Assembly (NCBI GenBank): GCA_025355225.1
Contig: JANYAB010000068.1
Location: 1-12,967 of the forward strand
Source of the DNA: Bacteroidota bacterium
GTDB taxonomy: Bacteria > Bacteroidota > Bacteroidia > Sphingobacteriales > Sphingobacteriaceae
Direction: 5' to 3'
DNA length: 12,967 nt
Position numbers and translations under genes: made by a program. Below, one piece after another: positions 6,426 through 12,967 of the stretch. Each line of letters begins with the position of its first letter. The first letter of the stretch is position 1. Below the pieces are notes generated by a model, which saw nothing but the letters and a program-made list of their open reading frames with translations, was not told where the DNA came from and did not search any database.

Positions 6426-7388
6426 ATGAGCAAAAACGATCACGGAAACACCAATAAAATTAAGAAGAAGCCGGTAGCCAGAGCCCGGAAGTTAGCGGAT
6501 GAGGTTAAAGCTGAAGGGGCGGAAGCTATTGATAAACCCGAAATAAGCGACCCCAATTTAAAAGCTAAAAGCCAAAACAGCTCAGTAATAGAACACCCGG
6601 CACCTATAATTAAAGAAGTAAATACCCTAAGCTCCTTACCCGAAACTGAAATGGAAGTACACCACCATCCGCAACTGGAACATAAGCCCAAACCCATTAA
6701 AGAGTACCTGTTGGAGGGTTTTATGATATTTATTGCCGTAATGATGGGCTTTATAGCCGAAAATATTAGGGAGGACATTACGAACAGCGAGCATGTACGG
6801 CAACTGACTTTGCAACTGGTGCATGAACTGAAGGCTGATACTGTTCAATTAAATGAAATATACAAAGAGGAAACACTAATAGTTAAATACAATGACACGC
6901 TATTTAATCTTCTGCAGCAGCCTGTGGAAAAAGCTGATACCCGGAGGATACAAAAGTTAGCCGCTAACTCCCATAGTATGTGGCTTTTCCATCCGTCGGC
7001 TGGGGCCACAAGTGCCATTAAAAACGAACTGCACCTGAAACAGTTCAGCAATTCGGAAATAATCAACTACTTTACCACTTACGAGAGGCATCTGGAGCTT
7101 TTACGTACAGACCAGGATATTAACCTGCAATACCAGCGGATTTACCTTGATCCCTTTGTAACGCAACATTTTACCCCGGCAAACCTGGTTGCCGCCTTTA
7201 GCGATTTTCCCGTACCAACAGCGCAAATGCGCGACCTTACCCAGCGGGATCTGAATCAATTGGCAACCGATATGGTGTTGGTGCGAATTATTAGCAAAGC
7301 ACTGGTAACCGATAACAAAAGACTGAAAAATGATGCAGTGGATCTGCTGCGATATGTAACCAAACAATATCAGCTGGAAGATAAGTGA
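6426..7388 (+). CDS. DUF6090-like single-TM protein of unknown function
   Basis: A 320-aa protein. Residues 1-90 are charged and low-complexity (Lys/Ala/Glu rich, ending in a His-rich patch VHHHPQLEH), probably disordered. The core signature KPIKEYLLEGFMIFIAVMMGFIAENIRED (about 89-117) contains one membrane helix (about 95-113), followed directly by a long, mostly helical soluble part (about 118-320). This helix-then-AENxRE pattern is common in Bacteroidota proteins annotated as DUF6090 or similar, whose role is unknown. The topology is probably cytosolic N-terminus, one TM, and the rest on the other side, but orientation is uncertain. It lies between a toxin-antitoxin pair and the NACHT operon. 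The 194-bp gap and weak hairpin after it suggest it is not part of that operon. Function unknown. Confidence 0.7.
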   Translation: MSKNDHGNTNKIKKKPVARARKLADEVKAEGAEAIDKPEISDPNLKAKSQNSSVIEHPAPIIKEVNTLSSLPETEMEVHHHPQLEHKPKPIKEYLLEGFMIFIAVMMGFIAENIREDITNSEHVRQLTLQLVHELKADTVQLNEIYKEETLIVKYNDTLFNLLQQPVEKADTRRIQKLAANSHSMWLFHPSAGATSAIKNELHLKQFSNSEIINYFTTYERHLELLRTDQDINLQYQRIYLDPFVTQHFTPANLVAAFSDFPVPTAQMRDLTQRDLNQLATDMVLVRIISKALVTDNKRLKNDAVDLLRYVTKQYQLEDK

Positions 7389-7395
7389 GGGGGGA

Positions 7396-7420
7396 AAATC
7401 AGAAATCCAAATACTGATTT
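7396..7420. terminator. Weak hairpin after the DUF6090-like gene
   Basis: AAATCAG (7396-7402) and CTGATTT (7414-7420) form a 7-bp AT-rich stem with an 11-nt loop, starting seven bases after the stop codon region. There is no strong U-tract. It may end transcription before the NACHT operon. Confidence 0.35.
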
Positions 7421-7591
7421 CTAAACTAAAATATTCTTTAATTATAAACTGAAGCCTGTAAAACCACAAGGTATAAACTCGCGGGATCAGCCGTATGTTA
7501 ACATGTTGATAAATAAAGGGGTGCCGCTACGGTTTATTTTAGCGCGTAATGTGGCTTTGCAGTATCTTTAAAGTCCATTGATTTGATAACT

Positions 7592-9709
7592 ATGTTGGAC
7601 CCGTCTGCATTGCAAAGACTATATTCTTCCTACGGTTTTGAGACTGTCGAATCTGTCCATCCGGGCATTTCGATCTTTGTCTATAAAAAAAGTCGTTACT
7701 TTGGTGTTGATATTATCCCCATTCATGCCATACAGGGAGCGGTTTCTGTTGCTCAACAGATAAAGGACGATTATTCAAAAATCGGGTATGCTGCTAACGT
7801 CAAGCAAATCCAAAGTATTGAAGAAGCAGAACTTGAATTGTTCAAAAGCTTTTTCACCTATGATTCCAGCATACAACGTGTGAAACGAAAATATCAGGAG
7901 TTTACTGCTAAGCAACAAATCAGTCTTATTGGTTATCCATACGAATATATCGACTCCCCATTCGAATTGCACAATCATGAACAGGAAGATAAACGGATTT
8001 TTGAAATAATTGAAAAACGGTTACAGAGTAACAAACCCGAATTACTGATCATCGAAGCAGCCGCTGGTTATGGTAAAACCTGTACTGCTTTCGAAATTTT
8101 GAAAAAAATCGTAGATAACGAAAGTAACCAGCTCCCCATTTTTACCGAATTGTCAAGAAATCGGGGCGCTAACATATTTCGGTATATTCTGCTAGATGAA
8201 ATTGACCTGGAATATCCTGCATTAAGCTCTGTTCTTGTTATCAAAGAAATAAAAAACGGGCGTATCCCACTGATTATTGATGGTTTTGATGAGCTTCTGG
8301 AGAAAGTTAATACAGATCAGCCGGCGGATAACTCGTTTGAAGAGGTGGAGTCAATGCTCGATACCATAGGGAATTTGCTTGAACATAAGGCCAAGATCAT
8401 ACTCACTACCAGAAGAACAGCCATTTTTACCGGCCTTGAATTCGAAAGATGGTTAAATAAATGGAGCGATCGCTTCCATATCACGCGTATCGCTTTAAAG
8501 GAGCCGCGGATAAAAGACTGGATCGGAGCGGACCGTTACCAGTTGGTTAAAGATAAAAACGTTCCGATCCAAAATCTGGCGAATCCGGTTCTGCTGACAT
8601 TTCTTAAAAATCTTCCTGCGACCGAATTTGATCATCTTATAGGGCATACCGAACTTTTAATCCGTGAGTATTTTGACAAGATGCTAACGCGTGAAAAGGA
8701 TCGGCAGGAATTGATTATGACTGTTGAAAATCAATTAGTGCTTTTCAGGAACGTAGCTAGACAACTTCTTTCAATGGATTCAACTGTAGAAGACAAAGAT
8801 TTTTTCAAGATGATCATCCTAGAGGATAATAAAAAACTGCTGGAGGAAACCCGTATACTTTACCCCAGCATAAGCAAAAGAACCATTGAAAACCTTGTGG
8901 ACACGCTTTCGACACACGCATTGCTGGATCGTAAAGGAAGAGATCAAAATCAGATAGGATTTATCAACGACTTCGTATTTGGTACTTTTATTGGCGAGAT
9001 TATTACGGAGATGGCAGAAGGCATTGAAGATAAAAAATATTCGTCCTACATGATCGAACTAGCAGTTACTGCCTTCCGGGTTCAAAATCTACCAACAAAG
9101 GAACGCTTATGGGACAAGATTCAGCCGGTCGTAGAAAAGTTCTCAAGTGAGCAGGTTTTTCAGTTTGATATTTACCTTAAGGAACGCTTGGTTAGAAACT
9201 ATCAGGAGATAACTATACATGACGAATCGTTTTTTAACATTACGTTTGATAATACTGAACTTGAGTCTTCGGTGTTTTTAAACTGCTTTTTTAAAAATTG
9301 CAGTTTCGATACCAATATATTCAAAGGGGTAAGTTTCGTTTCCTGCCTTTTTGCAAACTGTTCGGTTCGCAACGAACGGTATCTTGATGCTGATAATTCC
9401 ATAACAACGATCAAATGCAGACAGGAAAATTGTAATATTTTGCATTTACCGGACAGCCCGGTTTATTCCCAGGAAATAGAATTAGTAAATGATTTAGAAA
9501 AAAGTATATTGAGGCAGTTATGGGATATCTCGCATACAAAAGGTCACCATCTGGTTAAACTCCTTGATTGTTTCAAAACCACAAACCGCCGCAAGGTTAA
9601 CCAATCACTAAAGCATCTCGAGGAAATGGGGTATTTAGAAATTCATGGAGTACATATTTTTTTCCCGATTAACCAAATCGTGCATATTAAACAAATTCTA
9701 ACTCCATGA
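7592..9709 (+). CDS. NACHT-type STAND NTPase with pentapeptide-like and winged-helix-like C-terminus
   Basis: A 705-aa predicted signal-transducing ATPase. Residues about 1-110 form a small alpha/beta region (ISIFVYKKSRYFGVDIIPI) that I cannot assign. The NTPase core has Walker A AAAGYGKT (156-163), a NACHT-style Walker B LIIDGFDEL (about 227-235) with the extra acidic pair, and the sensor-1 strand KIILTTRR (268-275). A helical region follows to about 540. Residues about 546-597 show F/C-rich pseudo-repeats with CxF/NCSF spacing like a short pentapeptide-repeat coil, and the last about 75 residues look like a winged helix (KVNQSLKHLEEMGYLEIHGV). STAND proteins oligomerise on sensing a trigger, and many bacterial NACHT proteins are anti-phage. 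I chose ATG 7592 over the TTG at 7583. Its stop overlaps the next gene by ATGA, so the two are coupled. Function in defence is inferred. Confidence 0.8.
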   Translation: MLDPSALQRLYSSYGFETVESVHPGISIFVYKKSRYFGVDIIPIHAIQGAVSVAQQIKDDYSKIGYAANVKQIQSIEEAELELFKSFFTYDSSIQRVKRKYQEFTAKQQISLIGYPYEYIDSPFELHNHEQEDKRIFEIIEKRLQSNKPELLIIEAAAGYGKTCTAFEILKKIVDNESNQLPIFTELSRNRGANIFRYILLDEIDLEYPALSSVLVIKEIKNGRIPLIIDGFDELLEKVNTDQPADNSFEEVESMLDTIGNLLEHKAKIILTTRRTAIFTGLEFERWLNKWSDRFHITRIALKEPRIKDWIGADRYQLVKDKNVPIQNLANPVLLTFLKNLPATEFDHLIGHTELLIREYFDKMLTREKDRQELIMTVENQLVLFRNVARQLLSMDSTVEDKDFFKMIILEDNKKLLEETRILYPSISKRTIENLVDTLSTHALLDRKGRDQNQIGFINDFVFGTFIGEIITEMAEGIEDKKYSSYMIELAVTAFRVQNLPTKERLWDKIQPVVEKFSSEQVFQFDIYLKERLVRNYQEITIHDESFFNITFDNTELESSVFLNCFFKNCSFDTNIFKGVSFVSCLFANCSVRNERYLDADNSITTIKCRQENCNILHLPDSPVYSQEIELVNDLEKSILRQLWDISHTKGHHLVKLLDCFKTTNRRKVNQSLKHLEEMGYLEIHGVHIFFPINQIVHIKQILTP

Positions 9710-10635
9710 ACTACCAACCCTCAGATTTAAGTCGTTTAATAAGGAACCTGTTAGAGGAGATTGAAAAGGATTTGGTGGGCTCCGGGATGTTTTACAGAAT
9801 ATATTTCCGTGCCAAGTCCCTCAAGTCGTTGCAAAAGAAGCTTGGTCATTGCGATGAATACGGCGTAGGTAAATATGACGGCCAAAATAAAAGCCTAAGG
9901 GACCTGATCGGTATCCGAATCAATCTTTATTTCGTAGATGACCAGCAAATATTATTAAACTTTCTGAAAGAAAAATATAAAACCCAGTTCCTTGAGGAGG
10001 CTGTTGATGTTCCTACAGATACGGAGTTCAAACCAACCCGGGTGAACCTGATATTTCGTTTGCCATATCAATTTCAACAGGAATTCCGGACGATTGTACC
10101 AGACCCGCGTATCGATGGGACTTTCGAACTGCAGCTGCGAACAGTAATTTCGGAAGGGTGGCATGAAGTGGAACATGATTTTCGCTATAAGTGCCCAAAG
10201 GATTGGACCAACCATGCCGGATTGTCAAGAACGTTTAATGGTATGCTTGCCGCACTGGAAACCCATGAATGGGGAATGATCAAACTTTTTGAAGAACTCA
10301 GCTATTCGCATTATAAAGCCGCTAATTATAGCGCTATGATCCGGATGCATCTTCGGATCAGGACCGAGGATTATTCGTTAAGTGACGAACTGGATAAATG
10401 CATAGGTGAAGAAGGGACTTTTATTAAGGAGTTTTTTAAACTGGAACGGGCCGGACTAATCGATTTTTTATTAAATCAATCGTTGTTATTTCCATTTACT
10501 CTTGATAATCTGCTTTTCATGGTTAATTATTTTTTCATCATGAATCCACGTATCATCGGCATGACACCGGCGCCGCTAATCGCGGATTTTAAAACTATCA
10601 ACACTCTTTTTGAAGAGATAACTGGATCTGAATAA
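9706..10635 (+). CDS. RelA/SpoT-fold nucleotidyltransferase-like protein, operon partner of NACHT
   Basis: A 309-aa soluble protein. Residues about 28-165 match the (p)ppGpp-synthetase fold: the ATP-site motif FRAKSLKSLQKKL (34-46), metal-binding D66 in RDLIGIRI (65-72), the strand partner YFVDD (75-79), catalytic E141 in FELQLRT (140-146), and the closing helix GWHEVEHDFRYK (151-162). The G-loop that normally reads GYRxxH is replaced by FKPTRVNLIF (108-117), so the stacking Tyr and the His are missing. There is no HD hydrolase, TGS or ACT domain, so it is a small-alarmone-synthetase-like stand-alone enzyme. The helical C-terminal part (170-309) is unrecognised. It starts inside the NACHT stop codon. 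A toxic effector such as an alarmone or tRNA pyrophosphokinase is plausible by analogy with toxSAS proteins, but its activity is unproven. Confidence 0.78.
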   Translation: MNYQPSDLSRLIRNLLEEIEKDLVGSGMFYRIYFRAKSLKSLQKKLGHCDEYGVGKYDGQNKSLRDLIGIRINLYFVDDQQILLNFLKEKYKTQFLEEAVDVPTDTEFKPTRVNLIFRLPYQFQQEFRTIVPDPRIDGTFELQLRTVISEGWHEVEHDFRYKCPKDWTNHAGLSRTFNGMLAALETHEWGMIKLFEELSYSHYKAANYSAMIRMHLRIRTEDYSLSDELDKCIGEEGTFIKEFFKLERAGLIDFLLNQSLLFPFTLDNLLFMVNYFFIMNPRIIGMTPAPLIADFKTINTLFEEITGSE

Positions 10636-10811
10636 CAAGTGATATTTTAAAAGCTTTACTATAAATTTGTATCAAAGGTTTGTAGTTTTCCACTACGGAT
10701 AAACTATTCCTACTGATTGGCCTACATCACATACAAGTCCTCCAACTTCCGCTGAAAAGCTTTCGTGACCCTGCCGTGGTTTGAACTTAGTCCTGCGAAG
10801 CATTTGTTCGC

Positions 10812-11102
10812 CTACCCCTTCGCTGCCAAAATGGTCAATTTTTCAATCACAGGTGGCTTCGACAACAGCCTGTCGGCATTCTCCGTTAATACCGCTGCTA
10901 TCCTTAGATGCTTGTCACGTCCGTCTTCGGCTTCAAATGTAACAAAAACGCCAAATGTTGAATGGCCTGTTTGCCAGGCATCCCAGGAAATTGTATCCCA
11001 TTCCTGGTCGGCCACAGGTAACCCGCCAGTTAAAAAGTCTGCTACTTCCTGTTCCTTGCCCGGCTTGGCTTCCAGCCGGGCCAATAGTGCGAATTTTGTC
11101 AT
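10812..11102 (-). CDS. Antibiotic biosynthesis monooxygenase (ABM) family protein
   Basis: A 96-aa single-domain dimeric ferredoxin-like protein, as expected for ABM/putative quinol monooxygenases (about 95-105 aa). The N-terminal strand FALLARLEAKPGKEQEVADF is the family hallmark (strand, then PGK-E---F helix), followed by the ISWDAWQTGHSTFGVFVTFE strands and the C-terminal LLSKPPVIEKLTIL strand. Such proteins oxidise quinones or other aromatics without a cofactor, or serve as small sensors or detoxifying enzymes; the substrate is unknown here. It is transcribed alone, divergent from the SulP gene, from a TAACTTTG box. The 29 codons after its TAG stay open in the same frame (see findings), so a longer ancestral protein is possible, but the domain is complete as called. 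Confidence 0.85.
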   Translation of the reverse strand: MTKFALLARLEAKPGKEQEVADFLTGGLPVADQEWDTISWDAWQTGHSTFGVFVTFEAEDGRDKHLRIAAVLTENADRLLSKPPVIEKLTILAAKG

Positions 11103-11139
11103 TTTAGTTTTTTTGGGGTTATAGATTCAATAGGTGTAA

Positions 11140-11147
11140 CAAAGTTA
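11140..11147 (-). promoter_or_regulatory. -7 promoter box TAACTTTG for the ABM gene
   Basis: On the minus strand this reads TAACTTTG, a perfect TAnnTTTG match, ending 37 bp upstream of the ATG (11102). The region where its -33 element would lie, about 19 bp further upstream, falls at the edge of the palindrome at 11165-11194, so a protein bound there would affect this promoter. Confidence 0.55.
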
Positions 11148-11164
11148 TGCCTCTGTAGTGTGTA

Positions 11165-11194
11165 ACATTTGTCTTTTTTTAAAAAAGACAATGT
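11165..11194. promoter_or_regulatory. Palindrome in the ABM/SulP divergent region (operator or bidirectional hairpin)
   Basis: The core TGTC-T7-A6-GACA (11170-11190) is a perfect inverted repeat around a single central T. The arms extend with one bulged T to ACATT...AATGT (11165-11194). It sits between two divergent genes, not after one, so an operator or nucleoid-protein site is more likely than a terminator. Confidence 0.5.
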
Positions 11195-11247
11195 GATCCG
11201 CAGTATTTGAAAACATATATTCCTCTATGAAAACTATTGCGTAACTT

Positions 11248-12957
11248 ATGCAGGTCGAAAAAGCATACTTAACCCCTATCCCCAAAATGCACCAGGGCAA
11301 AATATTCAGGCCTAAATTAGTCGATACACTTAAAGATTACAGCTGGGCCCAATTCTATAAAGACGCTATTGCGGGTATTATTGTTGGCATTGTAGCGCTT
11401 CCGTTAGCCATTGCATTTGCCATAGCCTCGGGTGTTTCGCCCGAGAAGGGGATTTTTACAGCTATTATTGCCGGGTTCGTTATATCGGCCTTAGGGGGCA
11501 GCCGGGTGCAGATCGGCGGGCCAACGGGCGCATTTATTGTAATTGTATATGGCATTGTACAGCAATTCGGCGTTAACGGACTGATCGTAGCTACTTTTAT
11601 GGCGGGTATATTGCTCATTATAATGGGTATTGCCAGGTTGGGGAACGTCATCAAATTTATCCCCCATCCGTTAATTGTAGGTTTTACTTCAGGGATTGCG
11701 GTAATAATATTCTCCTCCCAAATGAAAGATTTCTTTGGCCTGAAAATGGGAGTTGTACCTGCCGATTTTATAAACAAATGGATAGCCTACGGTCACAACG
11801 TATCTTCAGCAAATATTTATGCACTTGCAATTGGGGCGGCAACATTGGCAATCATAATGCTGTGGCCTAAAGTGACACATAAAGTTCCGGGATCGTTAAT
11901 TGCCATTCTGGTTACCACCCTGGTGGTCTATTTCTTTAAACTACCTGTGGAGACCATCGGCAGTCGTTTTGGGGCGATACCCTCTACCCTCCCCTCGCCG
12001 GTTATTCCTGGTATTAGCTGGGCCGTAATTCAGCAGCTCATAAAGCCGGCATTCACAATAGCCTTGCTGGGAGGTATCGAGTCCTTATTATCGGCCGTAG
12101 TTGCCGATGGAATGACCGGCGGAAACCACCGGTCAAATACGGAGCTTATCGCCCAGGGGATCGCCAACATTTGTTCCTCTGTTTTTGGAGGCATTCCTGC
12201 TACCGGGGCCATTGCCCGCACAGCAACCAACATCAAGAACGGCGGCCGGACGCCGGTAGCCGGCATCGTACATGCCTTCGTACTATTTGCGATAATGCTT
12301 TTTGTTGGCAAATTGGCCGCCTTTATCCCCATGGCAACACTTGCCGGAGTTTTAATCATAGTAGCTTATAACATGAGCGAATGGCAAAGCTTTATTTATA
12401 TCGTTAAAATATCTAAAAGTGATGCGGCTGTATTATTGACAACCTTCTTTTTAACCGTACTGGTAGACCTTACTGTTGCCATCGAGATCGGGATGATATT
12501 GGCGGTATTTCTGTTCATGCGCAACATGATGAAATCGAGCTTTGTGGAGCAATTGAATTTCTCAGCTGAAGATCGTGACGAGGATCTGAAAAAATATGAG
12601 TTACCCGCCGGGGTAGATGTTTTCGAGATAAACGGGCCATTGTTTTTTGGCGCGGCATTCAAATTCAAGGATGCCATGAAAGTAATTGAAGAACCCGCTA
12701 AAATACTGATCATCAGGATGAGAAATGTACCTGTGATCGATGCCACCGGCATCCAGATATTAAAAGATGTTAGTAAAGAAATTAAATCCAATGGCACAAA
12801 ACTTATTCTTACAGAAGTAAACAGCGGCCAGGTAATGTTCGAATTAAAGAAAACACGGCTTCTATTTCAAATCGGCAAAGCAAATGTTACCGATACCTTT
12901 GAAAAAGCAATCAAACGAAGCAATGATGTTTTGCTAAATAAACATCCCTCCCTATAA
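11248..12957 (+). CDS. SulP-family anion transporter with C-terminal STAS domain
   Basis: A 569-aa SLC26/SulP inner-membrane transporter of typical length. After a cytosolic N-terminus of about 35 residues (KLVDTLKDYSWAQFYKDAIAG), the family motif GIVALPLAIAFAIASGVSPEKGI opens the transport domain. IGGPTGAFIVIVYGIV (TM3) and IPHPLIVGFTSGIAVIIF follow, then GGIESLLSAVVADGMTGGNH and IPATGAIARTATNIKNGGRTP (TM8-TM10 region). The STAS domain runs from about residue 453 to the end, with VPVIDATGI (about 493-501) at the position of the anti-sigma-antagonist DSSG loop. Substrates in the family are sulfate, bicarbonate, chloride or dicarboxylates; no carbonic anhydrase or sulfate-assimilation gene is nearby to choose between them. 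The start is ATG 11248; the ATG at 11227 runs into a stop after four codons. It is divergent from the ABM gene. Confidence 0.93.
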   Translation: MQVEKAYLTPIPKMHQGKIFRPKLVDTLKDYSWAQFYKDAIAGIIVGIVALPLAIAFAIASGVSPEKGIFTAIIAGFVISALGGSRVQIGGPTGAFIVIVYGIVQQFGVNGLIVATFMAGILLIIMGIARLGNVIKFIPHPLIVGFTSGIAVIIFSSQMKDFFGLKMGVVPADFINKWIAYGHNVSSANIYALAIGAATLAIIMLWPKVTHKVPGSLIAILVTTLVVYFFKLPVETIGSRFGAIPSTLPSPVIPGISWAVIQQLIKPAFTIALLGGIESLLSAVVADGMTGGNHRSNTELIAQGIANICSSVFGGIPATGAIARTATNIKNGGRTPVAGIVHAFVLFAIMLFVGKLAAFIPMATLAGVLIIVAYNMSEWQSFIYIVKISKSDAAVLLTTFFLTVLVDLTVAIEIGMILAVFLFMRNMMKSSFVEQLNFSAEDRDEDLKKYELPAGVDVFEINGPLFFGAAFKFKDAMKVIEEPAKILIIRMRNVPVIDATGIQILKDVSKEIKSNGTKLILTEVNSGQVMFELKKTRLLFQIGKANVTDTFEKAIKRSNDVLLNKHPSL

Positions 12958-12967
12958 TATCTTAAAA

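Noticed and set aside
7535..7570. Promoter for the NACHT operon (TATTTTAG at 7535, TATCTTTA at 7563)
   Set aside because: Both are imperfect -7-like boxes with no TTG at the right spacing. A promoter is expected in this gap but I cannot choose between them.
10765..11124. 119-aa plus-strand frame opposite the ABM gene
   Set aside because: It is the antisense of a well-supported ABM coding sequence and has Ser/Pro-rich, domain-free content.
11355..11777. 140-aa minus-strand frame inside the SulP gene (also 12030-12359 and 12396-12797)
   Set aside because: These are antisense shadows of a gene with clear SulP and STAS motifs throughout. Their Ile/Pro/Ala-rich composition mirrors the sense codons.
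1..12967. CRISPR array or integrase/attachment site
   Set aside because: No regularly spaced identical repeats were seen. The tandem CTCTGYG units are too short and too close together, and no recombinase gene or flanking direct repeats were found.

Overview
The window looks like a chromosomal segment of a Bacteroidota bacterium, most likely in or near Sphingobacteriaceae (Mucilaginibacter/Pedobacter type). The grounds are moderate GC, AT-rich ribosome-binding regions, several TAnnTTTG-type -7 promoter boxes in place of sigma-70 boxes, and gene families typical of that phylum. These include a DUF1624-type membrane acyltransferase, a Tat-exported sugar isomerase/epimerase-like protein and a one-TM protein resembling DUF6090. 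This is a judgement from sequence character, not from a database search.

Left part (1-4.94 kb), housekeeping and metabolism: the tail of an upstream gene, a small thioredoxin, a convergent DUF1624/HGSNAT-like membrane protein, and a leftover 34-codon Tat signal peptide directly upstream of an isochorismatase-family hydrolase. Then come a Tat-exported TIM-barrel sugar isomerase/epimerase-like protein and a convergent MFS sugar porter, with a hairpin terminator between the last two.

Middle part (4.94-10.64 kb), accessory: about 650 bp of non-coding DNA with an IS-end-like motif and a CTCTGYG repeat element, then a UPF0175/PIN (DUF3368-type) toxin-antitoxin pair. The toxin reading frame is broken by what looks like a one-base loss in a poly-A run. 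After that come a DUF6090-like membrane protein and a tightly coupled two-gene operon. That operon encodes a NACHT-type STAND NTPase (about 705 aa) and a RelA/SpoT-fold nucleotidyltransferase (309 aa), joined by an ATGA overlap.

Right part (10.64-12.97 kb): a small antibiotic-biosynthesis-monooxygenase (ABM) protein, divergent from a SulP anion transporter with a C-terminal STAS domain. A strong palindrome lies between their start codons.

The main discovery candidate is the NACHT + RelA/SpoT-like pair at 7592-10635. The layout suggests a sensor/switch ATPase controlling a nucleotide- or RNA-modifying effector, as in abortive-infection defence. The RelA/SpoT-like protein keeps its catalytic Arg/Lys, Asp and Glu motifs but lacks a recognisable GYRxxH G-loop, so its acceptor may not be GDP/GTP. 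This functional reading is inference.
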